Below the pieces are notes generated by a model that ran no database searches, had not been told where the DNA came from, and saw only the letters and a list, made by a program, of their open reading frames with translations. The position numbers and the translations under genes are program-made. Positions 9,146 through 17,620 of a DNA stretch of 64,000 bases are shown here, in pieces (within the stretch, counting starts at the first letter, position 1; each line of letters starts with the position of its first letter). The DNA lies in assembly GCA_963710975.1 (NCBI GenBank), contig CAVQCG010000004.1, positions 124,001 through 188,000 of the forward strand, in the 5' to 3' direction. The stretch is from JBBQXH01 sp963710975. GTDB taxonomy: Bacteria; Actinomycetota; Thermoleophilia; Gaiellales; Gaiellaceae.

Positions 9146-9877
9146 ATGCGCGTTCTCGTGATCAACCCGAACACCAGCGAGGAGATGACGCGAGACATCG
9201 GTGAGGAGGCGCGGCGCTACGCACAGGCGGACACCGAGATCGAGGTGACATCGCCGGCCTGGGGGCCGCGGTCGATCGAGGGCCACTACGAGGAGGAGCT
9301 CGCCGCCGTGGCGACGCTCGAGACGATACGCGAGCGGGCCGCCGAGTTCGACGGCGTCGTGATCGCCTGTTACGGCGACCCCGGCCTGTTCGCCGCCCGC
9401 GAGATCTGCCCGGTTCCCGTCGTCGGCATCGCCGAGGCCTCGATGCTGATGGCCTGCACGGTCGCGCACCGCTTCACGATCGTCAGCGTGCTTCCGCGAG
9501 TGAAGCCGATGCTCGAGGACATGGTCCGCCTGCACGGTCTCGAGGCCCGCTGTGCCTCGATCCGCGCGACACCGCTCACCGTGCTCGACTGCGAGCGCGA
9601 TCCCCAGGCCGCGAAGCGCGAGATCGTCATCGCGGCGCGAGCGGCGATCGAAGAGGACGGGGCGGAGGCGATCTGCCTCGGCTGCGCCGGGATGGGGCCG
9701 CTCGACAAGGTCGTCGAGGCCGAAATCGGCGTACCGGTTCTCGACGGCGTCGCCTGCGCCGTGAAGCTCATCGAGGCGATTCACGGGTATGGCCTCTCGA
9801 CCAGCCGGGTTGCAGCGTTCAAGGCGCCCGAGCCGAAGGAAATCGTGAACTACGGGCCGGCGGGCGTTCCTGCGTGA
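9146..9877 (+). CDS. Asp/Glu/hydantoin racemase family protein
   Basis: 243 residues starting MRVLVINPNTSEEMT, the hallmark of hydantoin/Asp-Glu racemases. AAGGAG lies 5 nt before the ATG. Two catalytic cysteines of a cofactor-free racemase are visible: one in VIACYGDPG (~residue 75) and one in CLGCAGMG (~180). In this operon it would interconvert D- and L-forms of 5-substituted hydantoins or of related acids, so both enantiomers could feed HyuAB. No carbamoylase gene (hyuC) is in the operon, so the path after ring opening is open. It overlaps the next gene by GTGA. Confidence 0.85.
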   Translation: MRVLVINPNTSEEMTRDIGEEARRYAQADTEIEVTSPAWGPRSIEGHYEEELAAVATLETIRERAAEFDGVVIACYGDPGLFAAREICPVPVVGIAEASMLMACTVAHRFTIVSVLPRVKPMLEDMVRLHGLEARCASIRATPLTVLDCERDPQAAKREIVIAARAAIEEDGAEAICLGCAGMGPLDKVVEAEIGVPVLDGVACAVKLIEAIHGYGLSTSRVAAFKAPEPKEIVNYGPAGVPA

Positions 9878-11115
9878 GCGGCGGGCCCGACGCTGTCGTC
9901 ATCGGGGGAGGCGCCATCGGTACGGCCGCGGCACTCGAGCTCGCAGAGCGCGGCGCGTCGGTCACGCTCCTCGAGCGTGGCGGCGATCTCGGGTGGGGGT
10001 GCTCGGCGGGGAACGCCGGCCTGATCTGTCCGAGCCACGCCGCGCCGCTCGCCTCGCCTGCGGCGTTGCGGGACGGACTGCGCTGGATGGGGAAGGCGGA
10101 CAGCCCCTTCTACCTGCGACCGCGCGCTTCGGTGCTTCCGTGGCTGGCGCGCTTCGTCTCCGCCGCGACGCCCTCCCGCGCAGCCGCCTCGGCACTGGTC
10201 ATCCGCGAGCTGTCGACGATGAGCCTGGGGCTGCACGCCGACCTGGCCGGGCGCGGGCTCGACACCGGTCTCGAGCGCCGTGGTGTCCTGAACGTGTACG
10301 GAACCGAGCCAGCGTTCGCCGCGGCGCGGCGGGAGGCCGAGGAGGCAACGCGATTCGGCCTGCGACCCGAGGTCTTCGAGGGCGGTCTGGCGCGCGAGCT
10401 CGAACCGGCCCTGGGCGGGACGCCCGCGGGGGTCGTCTACTACCCGGATGACGCCCACTGCGAGCCGCTCGGCTTCGTGAAGGCCGTGGGCGCGGCGGCC
10501 GCAGACGCGGGCGTCCGGATCCGGACGAGGGTCGAAGCGCTCGGGCTCAGGCGCCGGAACGGGCGGATCGACGCGGTCGTGACAACCTCCGGGGATGTCA
10601 GGGCAGGCCTTGTCGTTCTCGCCGCCGGGGCGTGGAGCCCGGGTCTTGCCCGGGGCGTTGGCCTTCCGCTGCCCGTCGAGGGAGGGAAGGGCTACCACGT
10701 CGATCTCGAGCCGGGGCCGGGCGACCCGCGGATCCCGCTCTGGTTCCAGGAGACCCGGGTGATCGCGACTCCGCTGCGCGGCAGGCTGCGGTTGGCGGGG
10801 ACGCTGGAGCTCGCGGGGCTCGATCTCGGCGTCGATCCGCGCCGGGTGAACGCTGTGCTCCGCGCCGGGCGTGCCGGCGTGGCGGGTCTCGCTGATCGCG
10901 CTGTCGTCGAGGTGTGGCGCGGGCTTCGGCCCTGCTCGCCCGACGGGCTACCGATCGTCGGGCGCTCAGAGCGTCTCGAGAATCTCGTTCTCGCGACGGG
11001 CCACGGCATGATGGGGCTGACCCTCGCGCCGATCACTGCGCGCCTCGTCGGCGAGATCGTGTCGGGAACGCCGCCGAGCGTCCCGCTCGAGCCGCTCTCA
11101 CCCGACCGGTTCTAA
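9874..11115 (+). CDS. FAD-dependent oxidoreductase (DadA / glycine-oxidase type)
   Basis: 413 residues. The N-terminal FAD-binding motif VVIGGGAIGTAAALELAERGASVTLLE contains GxGxxG. The C-terminal ATGHGMMGLTLAPITARLVGEIV is typical of DAO-family amine oxidases, and WRGLRPCSPDGLPIVG matches the conserved RP..DG.P.IG segment. The predicted reaction is oxidative deamination of a D-amino or imino acid. The GTG start is in a GTGA overlap with the racemase, so this is the last gene of a four-gene unit (hyuA-hyuB-racemase-oxidase). That context suggests catabolism of a nitrogen ring compound or its amino-acid product. Confidence 0.88.
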   Translation: MSGGPDAVVIGGGAIGTAAALELAERGASVTLLERGGDLGWGCSAGNAGLICPSHAAPLASPAALRDGLRWMGKADSPFYLRPRASVLPWLARFVSAATPSRAAASALVIRELSTMSLGLHADLAGRGLDTGLERRGVLNVYGTEPAFAAARREAEEATRFGLRPEVFEGGLARELEPALGGTPAGVVYYPDDAHCEPLGFVKAVGAAAADAGVRIRTRVEALGLRRRNGRIDAVVTTSGDVRAGLVVLAAGAWSPGLARGVGLPLPVEGGKGYHVDLEPGPGDPRIPLWFQETRVIATPLRGRLRLAGTLELAGLDLGVDPRRVNAVLRAGRAGVAGLADRAVVEVWRGLRPCSPDGLPIVGRSERLENLVLATGHGMMGLTLAPITARLVGEIVSGTPPSVPLEPLSPDRF

Positions 11116-11274
11116 CGGATCCTGCGTCCCCACGCGGGCTCCACCGGCCGGCCGCTGGGCGCGGAACCCGTGACGAATCGCGCACGAACACTCCGCAGAG
11201 CGACCGTCCTTCACCGCCCCAGATCGAGGGAACCGGCGCGCGCACCGGACCCAACCGGACGCCGTTTGTGCCGG

Positions 11275-11355
11275 ATCCGTCACATTCGTGCCGATAGCGT
11301 CACATCGTCGTGCCTGTGATCCGGGCGGTTTCTTCGGGGTCTGACCCCTACATCG
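11275..11355 (+). repeat. ~80-bp dispersed repeat ending in GGGGTCTGACCCC
   Basis: This copy shares ATCCGTCACAT-CGTGCC at one end and TTTCTTCGGGGTCTGACCCCTAC at the other with the inverted copy near 16.1 kb. The terminal 13 bases form a near-perfect palindrome (11336-11348). It ends at the ilvE stop codon. It resembles a non-coding MITE/REP-like element; no transposase gene is nearby. Confidence 0.7.
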
Positions 11356-12298
11356 TGAAGCGATGCGAAAGGTCAACCCTTGCCGGCACCGGAACCGGCT
11401 CGAGCCAGTGGGAGAATCGCGCGTCGCGGCCGGTTGCAGCGGCCAGGTATGTCTCCTGGATCATCCGCGTCACCGGGCCGGGGTCGCCGAGCTCGTGGTC
11501 GTCCACCGAGCGGATGGGTGTGACCTCGGCTGCCGTCCCGCACATGAACAGCTCGTCGGCGATGGCGAGATCCGTGCGGATCAGCGCTTTCTCTCGCACC
11601 TCGTAGCCGAGCCTCCGGGCGATCGTCATGACCGCGTCGCGAGTCACGCCGGCGAGGATCGACGCCGACAGGTCAGGCGTGTAGAGGACGCCGTCCTTCA
11701 CGGCGAAGATGTTCTCGCCCGAGCCGTCGCCGACGAAGCCGTCCTCCGTCAGGAGAATCGCCTCGTCGTAGCCGGCACGGGTTGCCTCGAGCACGGCGAG
11801 CATCGAGTTCAGGTACACGCCCGTCGCCTTGGCCGCATGGGGAATCGTGTTCGGCCCGACCCGGCGCCAGCTCGAGATCGTGACGCGAATCCCACGCTCG
11901 AGTGCGCCGTTCCCCAGGTACGAGCCCCAGGGCCAGCTCATGATGACGACGTCGACCGGATTCTCGCGCGGCCGCACCCCGAGCGTCCCGTATCCATAGA
12001 AGGCGATCGGCCTCACGTAGCAGGCCGGCAACCCGTTTGCCGCGATCACGTCGTGCGTCGCGGCGACCAGCTCCTCGACCGTGTAGGGCAGCTTCATGGA
12101 GAGGAGGCGCGCCGACGTCTCGAGCCGGCGAATGTGGTCGGTGAGCCGGAAGACAGCCGGCCCCGACGGAGTCTCGTAGCAGCGGATCCCTTCGAAGACA
12201 CCCGAGCCGTAATGCAGGCCGTGCGTGCCGACGTGGACTGTCGCGTCCGCCCAGTCGACGAGCTCGCCGTTCATCCAGATCTTCTCGGTCGCTTGCAT
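11348..12298 (-). CDS. ilvE: branched-chain amino acid aminotransferase
   Basis: A 316-residue class IV PLP aminotransferase. It starts MQATEKIWMNGELVDWADATVHVG at an ATG with AAAGGA 8 nt upstream; a longer version from 12325 lacks family support. FEGIRCYETPSG, the Lys-containing HAAKATGVYLNSMLA (Schiff-base Lys) and the phosphate-binding GDGSGENIF region are all present. It catalyses the last step of Leu/Ile/Val synthesis in the cytoplasm. The gene is monocistronic and divergent from pdxS. Its TAG stop lies at the edge of the GGGGTCTGACCCC palindrome, which may act as its transcription terminator. Confidence 0.93.
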   Translation of the reverse strand: MQATEKIWMNGELVDWADATVHVGTHGLHYGSGVFEGIRCYETPSGPAVFRLTDHIRRLETSARLLSMKLPYTVEELVAATHDVIAANGLPACYVRPIAFYGYGTLGVRPRENPVDVVIMSWPWGSYLGNGALERGIRVTISSWRRVGPNTIPHAAKATGVYLNSMLAVLEATRAGYDEAILLTEDGFVGDGSGENIFAVKDGVLYTPDLSASILAGVTRDAVMTIARRLGYEVREKALIRTDLAIADELFMCGTAAEVTPIRSVDDHELGDPGPVTRMIQETYLAAATGRDARFSHWLEPVPVPARVDLSHRFTM

Positions 12299-12385
12299 GA
12301 GGTGGGTCCTTTCGCGTCGTGGCACGCCGGAGGGCGCACCTGTGGCGTCTGAAGCGGCTGAGGCGCCGAAGCGCGTGTAGACCCG

Positions 12386-12403
12386 GTTCCCCTAGCGGGG
12401 AAC
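12386..12403. other. inverted repeat GTTCCCC-TAGC-GGGGAAC
   Basis: A perfect 7-bp stem with a 4-base loop in the divergent ilvE/pdxS intergenic region, 98 bp before the pdxS start. It could be an operator for either gene or the 5' leader of ilvE. It has no U-tract, so a terminator is unlikely. Confidence 0.4.
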
Positions 12404-12487
12404 GATGACGACGGCGAGAACGTCAAGGCGCGTCGCGAAGGTCATCGCGCCAAGACTAGCCAAGATCAGCGGCGAGAGCCGACCCGG

Positions 12488-12493
12488 TAGAAT
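12488..12493 (+). promoter_or_regulatory. -10 box TAGAAT, leaderless pdxS promoter
   Basis: TAGAAT ends 7 nt before the pdxS ATG, and no ribosome-binding site separates them. Transcription should start at or next to the ATG. Confidence 0.6.
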
Positions 12494-12500
12494 CCGGCCG

Positions 12501-13385
12501 ATGCCCGAGTTCGGAACGATGCGTGTGAAGGGCGGCCTCGCCGAGATGCTCAAGGGCGGGGTGATCATGGACGTGACCACGGCCGAGCAGGCGCGAATCG
12601 CCGAGGACGCGGGCGCGGTCTCGGTGATGGCGCTCGAGCGGGTGCCGGCCGACATTCGGGCGCAGGGCGGCGTGGCCCGCATGGCCGACCCGACGAAGAT
12701 TCAGGAGATCCAGGAGGCCGTGACGATTCCGGTGATGGCGAAGGCACGCATCGGCCACTTCGTCGAGGCGCAGATCCTGGAGGCGCTCGAGGTCGACTAC
12801 ATCGACGAGAGCGAGGTGCTGACACCGGCCGACGAGGAGCACCACATCGACAAGTGGAAGTTCCGCGTTCCGTTCGTGTGCGGCTGCCGGAATCTCGGGG
12901 AGGCGCTGCGGCGCGTCAACGAGGGTGCAGCGATGATCCGCACGAAGGGCGAGGCCGGCACCGGCGACATCGTCAACGCGGTTCGCCACATGCGCTCGGT
13001 GATGGGCGAGATCCGCCGCCTGAACTCCCTCCCCGAAGAGGAGCTGTTCACCGCCGCCAAGGATCTGCAGGCGCCGTTCGAGCTCGTCAAGTGGGTGGCT
13101 GAGCACCAGCGCCTTCCCGTGGTCATGTTCACGGCCGGAGGAATTGCGACGCCCGCCGACGCGGCGCTGTGCATGCAGCTCGGGGCGGACGGCGTCTTCG
13201 TCGGCTCCGGCATCTTCAAGAGCTCCGAGCCGTCGGTGATGGCGAAGGCGATCGTCGAGGCGACGACGCACTTCCGCGATCCCGAGGTCCTTGCGCGCGT
13301 GTCCGCCGGGCTCGGCGAGGCGATGCGCGGGCTCGACTCCTCGGCGATGGCCCCCGAGGAGCTGCTGCAAACCCGCGGCTGGTGA
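12501..13385 (+). CDS. pdxS: pyridoxal 5'-phosphate synthase, PdxS subunit
   Basis: 294 residues starting MPEFGTMRVKGGLAEMLKGG, the standard PdxS N-terminus; the in-frame extension upstream is not conserved. Present are the catalytic lysine strand VMDVTT-like IMDVTTAEQARIAEDAGA, VMAKARIGH with the second Lys, and the phosphate-binding GEAGTGDIV. PdxS condenses ribose 5-phosphate, glyceraldehyde 3-phosphate and ammonia to PLP in a 12-mer that docks PdxT. The usual partner pdxT is separated from it here by a cupin and a hydrolase gene. A leaderless TAGAAT promoter lies immediately upstream. Confidence 0.96.
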   Translation: MPEFGTMRVKGGLAEMLKGGVIMDVTTAEQARIAEDAGAVSVMALERVPADIRAQGGVARMADPTKIQEIQEAVTIPVMAKARIGHFVEAQILEALEVDYIDESEVLTPADEEHHIDKWKFRVPFVCGCRNLGEALRRVNEGAAMIRTKGEAGTGDIVNAVRHMRSVMGEIRRLNSLPEEELFTAAKDLQAPFELVKWVAEHQRLPVVMFTAGGIATPADAALCMQLGADGVFVGSGIFKSSEPSVMAKAIVEATTHFRDPEVLARVSAGLGEAMRGLDSSAMAPEELLQTRGW

Positions 13386-13873
13386 GCCTCCGCGTCGTCA
13401 ACGTCCACGGCGAGGACTGGGACGACGAGCGCTCGCAACCGGGGTATTCCTGGCGGCGCCTGCAGGTGGGCCGGCGCGCTGGCGGGGAGCTTCTCGGTGC
13501 GAGCCTGTTCGAGCTCGAACCGGGCGAGCGGTCGTTCCCGCACCACTTCCACTACGGGAACGAGGAACTGCTGCTCGTCGTGGCGGGTAGGCCGACCATT
13601 CGCCACGCGGACGGCGAGCGCGAGCTCGTGCCTGGCGACGTCGTCGTCTTCCAGCGAGGCTCGGAAGGTGCGCACCAGGTTGCCAACCGGTCCGACCAGC
13701 CGTGCCGGTTCCTCATGATCTCGACCATGAACAGTCCCGAGGTCGCCGTCTATCCCGACTCGAACAAGGTCGGCGTGCTCGGCGAGGCGCCGGGGCCCGG
13801 CAGAGATGGTGAGCGCACCTTACGCATGTATCTTCCGCTCGACGCCGAGGTCGACTACTTCGACGGCGAGTAG
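13382..13873 (+). CDS. cupin-domain protein
   Basis: 163 residues, GTG start in a GTGA overlap with pdxS. A single cupin barrel is visible: FPHHFHYGNEELLLVVAGRP supplies His-His and Glu metal ligands (cupin motif 1), and GDVVVFQRGSEGAHQVAN gives motif 2 with the last His. The C-terminus contains a short acidic tail. It is probably a cytoplasmic metal-binding protein. Coupling to pdxS suggests a link to vitamin B6 or sugar-phosphate metabolism, but cupin functions are too varied to name one. Confidence 0.8.
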   Translation: MSLRVVNVHGEDWDDERSQPGYSWRRLQVGRRAGGELLGASLFELEPGERSFPHHFHYGNEELLLVVAGRPTIRHADGERELVPGDVVVFQRGSEGAHQVANRSDQPCRFLMISTMNSPEVAVYPDSNKVGVLGEAPGPGRDGERTLRMYLPLDAEVDYFDGE

Positions 13874-13879
13874 ACCGTC

Positions 13880-14722
13880 ATGCGCGAGCAGCGGCTGGTC
13901 GCGGGCGACATCGAGTTCGGGCTTCTGACCGACGGCCCCGAGGACGGTGAGCTCGCGCTCTGCATCCATGGGTTCCCCGATTCGGCTTGGACGTGGCGCC
14001 ATCTCCTGCCCTTGCTCGCCGCCGCCGGCTTCAACGCAGTTGCCCCCTTCCTGCGAGGCTATGCGCCGACCTCGCTCGCACCTGATGGCGACTACGGTCT
14101 CGACGCTCTCGGTCGCGACGCGAACGCGCTCCACGAGCTGCTTGGCAACGATCGCCCGGGCGTTCTCGTCGGTCACGACTGGGGTGCGGCCGCCGTGTAC
14201 ACGGCGCTCTGGCAGGAGCCGGATCGGTGGCGCAAGGCGGTCGCCATGTCCGTTCCGTTCACCGGCGCCCGGCCCCTCGATCTCTTCTCCCACGAGCAGA
14301 TGCGCCGCAGCTGGTATTCGTTCCTCTTCCAGCTCCCCGTCGCGGAGGCGATCGCCTCCGCGGACGACTTCGAGCTCGTCGACCGACTCTGGGCGGACTG
14401 GTCACCCGGGTTCGACGGCGGAGAGGATATCCGGCGCGCGAAGGACAGCCTGCGGCCACCGGGCCGGCTCGCAGCCGCCATCGAGTACTACCGCCAGACG
14501 CCGAGCGCGCTTCGCTCCGAGGCGCCGCCACCGTTCGAGACGCAGCTCCTCTACCTTCACGGCGAGGGCGACGGTTGCATCGGGATCGACGTCGTTCGCG
14601 CTGCGCGGCTGGACTTCCCTCCCTCTGCGCGGATCGAGGTCATCGCCGGAGCCGGTCATTTTCTGCACCTCGAGCGACCGGACGAGGTGAACCGCGCGGT
14701 GCTCGCATTCGTGGGTCGGTAA
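13880..14722 (+). CDS. alpha/beta hydrolase, epoxide hydrolase / dehalogenase-like
   Basis: 280 residues. IHGFPDSAWTWRHLLPLL contains the HGFP oxyanion motif. The nucleophile elbow VGHDWGAA places Asp100 where esterases have Ser, as in epoxide hydrolases and haloalkane dehalogenases. AGAGHFLHLERPDEV gives the catalytic His. No signal peptide is seen. The gene follows the cupin gene by 6 nt and precedes the pdxT promoter, so it may be co-transcribed with pdxS. Substrate unknown. Confidence 0.85.
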   Translation: MREQRLVAGDIEFGLLTDGPEDGELALCIHGFPDSAWTWRHLLPLLAAAGFNAVAPFLRGYAPTSLAPDGDYGLDALGRDANALHELLGNDRPGVLVGHDWGAAAVYTALWQEPDRWRKAVAMSVPFTGARPLDLFSHEQMRRSWYSFLFQLPVAEAIASADDFELVDRLWADWSPGFDGGEDIRRAKDSLRPPGRLAAAIEYYRQTPSALRSEAPPPFETQLLYLHGEGDGCIGIDVVRAARLDFPPSARIEVIAGAGHFLHLERPDEVNRAVLAFVGR

Positions 14723-14732
14723 CAGCGATCCC

Positions 14733-14738
14733 TACAAT
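14733..14738 (+). promoter_or_regulatory. -10 box TACAAT, leaderless pdxT promoter
   Basis: TACAAT ends 8 nt before GTG 14747, the start that gives the conserved N-terminus VKVGVLAVQGN. This supports an independent promoter for pdxT-yebC. Confidence 0.6.
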
Positions 14739-14746
14739 TGACGACC

Positions 14747-15329
14747 GTGAAGGTCGGCGTCCTCGCGGTGCAGGGCAACTTCCGGGAGCATCTCCTGATG
14801 CTCTCGCGGCTCGGCGTGAACGGGGTCGAGGTGCGCAAGCCGGAGCAGCTCGAAGGGCTCGACGGCCTCATCGTCCCCGGCGGCGAGTCGACGGCGATCG
14901 GGCGCCTGATCCGCCTCTACGGGCTCGACGACGCCATCGCCAGCTTCCCTGAGCCGGTCTTCGGCACGTGCGCAGGGATGATTCTGCTTGCGCGAGACGC
15001 CGTGGACGGCGTGTCCGGACCAGCCGTTCCTGGGTGCGCTCGACATCACCGTGCGCCGGAACGGCTATGGGCGCCAGGTGCGCAGCTTCGAGGCAGACCT
15101 CGATCTCGCAGGCGACGAGCGTCCTCTGCGCGGCGTCTTCATCCGGGCACCTCGGGTCGAGGAGATCGGTGCCGAGGTCGAGATCCTCGCCCGCCTCGAT
15201 GCCGACCCGGTCCTCGTGAGGCAGGGACGCTTCCTCGCTGCCTCCTTCCATCCGGAGCTGACCGACGACACGCGCGTGCACGAGCGCTTTCTGGAGCTGG
15301 TGAGGGAGGAGGCCAATGTCCGGGCATAG
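14747..15329 (+). CDS. pdxT: pyridoxal 5'-phosphate synthase glutaminase PdxT, frameshifted
   Basis: The glutamine amidotransferase partner of PdxS, about 194 residues when one extra base near 15014 is skipped. The first frame gives VKVGVLAVQGNFREH, the GGESTAIG oxyanion motif and the nucleophile in GTCAGMILLA. The second frame, from PDQPFLGALDITVRRNGYGRQ, gives the rest including the catalytic His/Glu in SFHPELTDD. Both halves are fully conserved, so the break is either very recent or a sequencing error; without correction the enzyme would lose its catalytic His. It overlaps yebC by 14 nt. Its job is to release ammonia from glutamine for PLP synthesis. Confidence 0.88.
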
Positions 15330-16071
15330 CAAATGGTCGAGCATCAAGCACAAGAAGGGCGCCGCCGACGCGAAGCGCGGGCAGCTCTTCTCGAAGCTCT
15401 CCCGCGCGATCATCGTCGCTGCCCGTGAGGGCGGCCCGGATCCCGATGCGAACCTGTCCCTCCAGAACGCGATCGAGAAGGCGCGCGCGGCGTCGATGCC
15501 GAAGGACAACATCGAGCGCGCGATTGCCAGGGGCGCCGGGACCGACACGGAGGCCGAGGCGTACGAGACGGTGACCTACGAGGGCTACGGCCCGGCCGGT
15601 GTCGCCGTGCTCGTCGAGGCGCTGACCGACAACCGCAACCGCACCGCGGCAGACGTCCGCCACGTGTTCTCCAAGTCCGGTGGAAATCTCGGGACGTCCG
15701 GTGCGGTCGCCTGGCTGTTCGAGCGCAAGGGGATGATCCTCGTCGACGCCGATTCCGTGGACGAGGACGAATTGATGCTCGCCGCGGCCGACGCCGGCGC
15801 CGACGACGTCTCCCAGGACGGCTCCAGCTTCCAGGTGACCTCCGCGCCCGAGGACCTGGCCACCGTCCGTGCGGCGCTGTCGGCGGCCGGAATCGCGTTC
15901 GAGTCAGCGGAGCTGACGATGGTGCCGAAGACGACGGTACAGGTCGAGGGCGAGTCCGATGCGAAGGCGCTGCTGCGCCTCCTCGATGCGCTCGAGGACA
16001 ACGACGACGTCCAGGACGTCTTCGCGAACTTCGACATCCCCGAGCAGGTGCTGGAGGCTGTCGCCTCCTGA
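15316..16071 (+). CDS. yebC: YebC/PmpR-family regulatory or translation factor
   Basis: 251 residues starting MSGHSKWSSIKHKKGAADAKRG, the invariant YebC N-terminus, with a GGAGG-rich ribosome-binding site just upstream inside pdxT. All three family domains are present, with no insertion or loss. YebC proteins have been described as DNA-binding transcription regulators and, more recently, as factors that relieve ribosome stalling. The gene usually lies directly before ruvC in actinobacteria; here 4.3 kb of secreted-protein genes separates them. Confidence 0.95.
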   Translation: MSGHSKWSSIKHKKGAADAKRGQLFSKLSRAIIVAAREGGPDPDANLSLQNAIEKARAASMPKDNIERAIARGAGTDTEAEAYETVTYEGYGPAGVAVLVEALTDNRNRTAADVRHVFSKSGGNLGTSGAVAWLFERKGMILVDADSVDEDELMLAAADAGADDVSQDGSSFQVTSAPEDLATVRAALSAAGIAFESAELTMVPKTTVQVEGESDAKALLRLLDALEDNDDVQDVFANFDIPEQVLEAVAS

Positions 16072-16103
16072 GCTCGGCTGGCGGGGTCGCTGAAGCCGCA
16101 CCG

Positions 16104-16183
16104 CGACGTAGGGGTCAGACCCCGAAGAAAGTGCCTGAGTGTTGGCGCAAGCTCGTGACACACCTGGCACGGATGTGACGGAT
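16104..16183 (-). repeat. ~80-bp dispersed repeat, inverted copy
   Basis: A reverse-oriented partner of the 11.3-kb copy. It contains the same palindrome (16111-16123), the adjoining TTTCTTC and TAC-TCG bases, and the far-end motif ATCCGTCACATCCGTGCC (16183-16166). It sits at the junction between yebC and the secreted-repeat gene cluster. Confidence 0.7.
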
Positions 16184-16282
16184 TTCACACAGACGAACTG
16201 CGGGCGCGCCGCTCGTTGACGGTCCGCTCCTCGAGGTCGCTGCGATCCGTGCCGGAAATGGGCGATTTCCTGGGGATCGTCT

Positions 16283-16302
16283 GCGCGTGATTCGTCACGC
16301 GC
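16283..16302. terminator. hairpin GCGCGTGA-TTCG-TCACGCGC
   Basis: A perfect 8-bp stem with a stable TTCG tetraloop, 23 bp beyond the stop codon of the last minus-strand secreted-repeat gene. It has no T-tract, as is common for actinobacterial terminators. Confidence 0.55.
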
Positions 16303-16324
16303 TCGCGCGATCCGTCCGGGTCAG

Positions 16325-17530
16325 TTACGCCTTCGGCGGGATCTTGACCGTGCCGGTCTGTGTCTTCGACGTGCCGGCATCGTTCGTCAGGACGACGCGG
16401 AGCTTCGCCTTGCCGCCTGCGACGGCTCGCGGGATCGGGACGGCGATCGTCCCCGTTCCCGGTTGAAAGCCGTTGGCGATCCTGCGGGCGAGCACGCGCC
16501 CGTTGCGGCTGATCGTGACTCAGGACGTCGATAGCCTCGTCTGCGTCGATGGTCACCCGAGTCGTTCGGGTTTGCCTCGACGCGGTCGTCTTCCACCCGG
16601 TGACCGCTGCGAGCACCTCGGCAGACCGAAAGGTCACCGTGACGCCGGTTGCTGCGGCGGGCGTCACGGTGCAGACGTTGCCGCTGACCGACGCGCAGCC
16701 CGTGAAGCTGTCGAGCGCCGACCCGGCGGCCGCGGTGGCCGTGAGCAGGACGCTGAGGCCCGAGGCGACGCTTGTGGAGCACGACGCCTCCCGGGACGCC
16801 GCAGTTGATTCCAGGCGGTGAGCTCACCACGGTTCCGGAGCCCGGTCCGGCGAGCGTCACGCTCAGCGGGACGAGCAAGGCGAAGTTCGCCTTCACCACG
16901 GTGGCTCCCGAGACAGCGACGGTGCACTGGTTCGGGTTCGTCGTGCTCGCCGTGCAGCCCGTGAAGCCGGTGAAGGCCGATCCCGCCGCGGCCGTCGCGG
17001 TCAGCACGACGCTCGTCCCGGTCCCGACCGTCGCGCTACACGCGGTTCCGCAGTCGATGGGGGGCGCGGCGCTCTGCACGGTGCCCTGCCCGTTTCCGGT
17101 CTTCTGGACGGTGAGCGTCGACGCATACGTGAACTTCGCCTTGACGACGCTGGGGATCCGTCCCTCGAACGCCTGAGGCGGCCCGGTCACGGCGACGAAC
17201 TCGCAGAAGATTCCGCCGGGGCCGAACGGTGTGGTCGGGCACGAGAGGTACTCGAACGTGGCATCGGAGGGTGGGAAGGACTCGACCCGTACGGACTGGC
17301 CGGGGCTGACGCCGTTGTAGGTGCAGTCCGGGTCGGGCGTCGAGAACGTGATCATCGAGCCGTTCCAGATGCACCGGCCCCGTTCGAACCCGTCCACACT
17401 TGATCACGATCGACGCGGGGGCGTTGCCCTCAGGGATGACGGTGATGTCCGGTGGCGCGCTAAGGGCGCTCGGCGCGGCCACCGAGGCGATGACGGCCAG
17501 AACGGCGGCGATCGCGATTCGGTGCCTCAT
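16325..17530 (-). pseudogene. secreted InlB-like repeat protein A, three frameshifts
   Basis: The most decayed of three neighbouring paralogues, about 401 residues if three extra bases (near 17398, 16782 and 16517) are skipped. It starts at ATG 17530 behind AGGGGAGG and has a clear signal peptide (MRHRIAIAAVLAVIASVAAPSALSA). Next come a unique domain and two repeats of the form LTVQKTGNGQGTV...GTACSA...VVLTATAAAGSAFTGFTGC..., related to divergent InlB B-repeats. The C-terminal module is present, but both cysteines found in copies B and C are missing (KTTASRQ and VKIPPKA). It ends at TAA, followed by a hairpin. It is either a true pseudogene or the victim of sequence errors. Probable location: cell surface. 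Confidence 0.7.
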
Positions 17531-17556
17531 CTTCCCGTTCCTCCCCTCGGACACGT

Positions 17557-17584
17557 TCGGGGGCCGGACGGATCCGGCCCCCGA
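17557..17584. terminator. 12-bp stem hairpin after gene B
   Basis: TCGGGGGCCGGA, loop CGGA, then the exact complement TCCGGCCCCCGA. It lies between the stop codon of minus-strand gene B (17621) and the start of gene A, so it should terminate gene B transcripts. Confidence 0.75.
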
Positions 17585-17620
17585 CGCGTTGCACTTCGAC
17601 GCGAGACGCGTCTTCGCTCG

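Noticed and set aside
16166..16183. Possible CRISPR-like or riboswitch element near 16.1 kb
   Set aside because: It is one end of an 80-bp dispersed repeat; there are no regular spacers and no riboswitch consensus.
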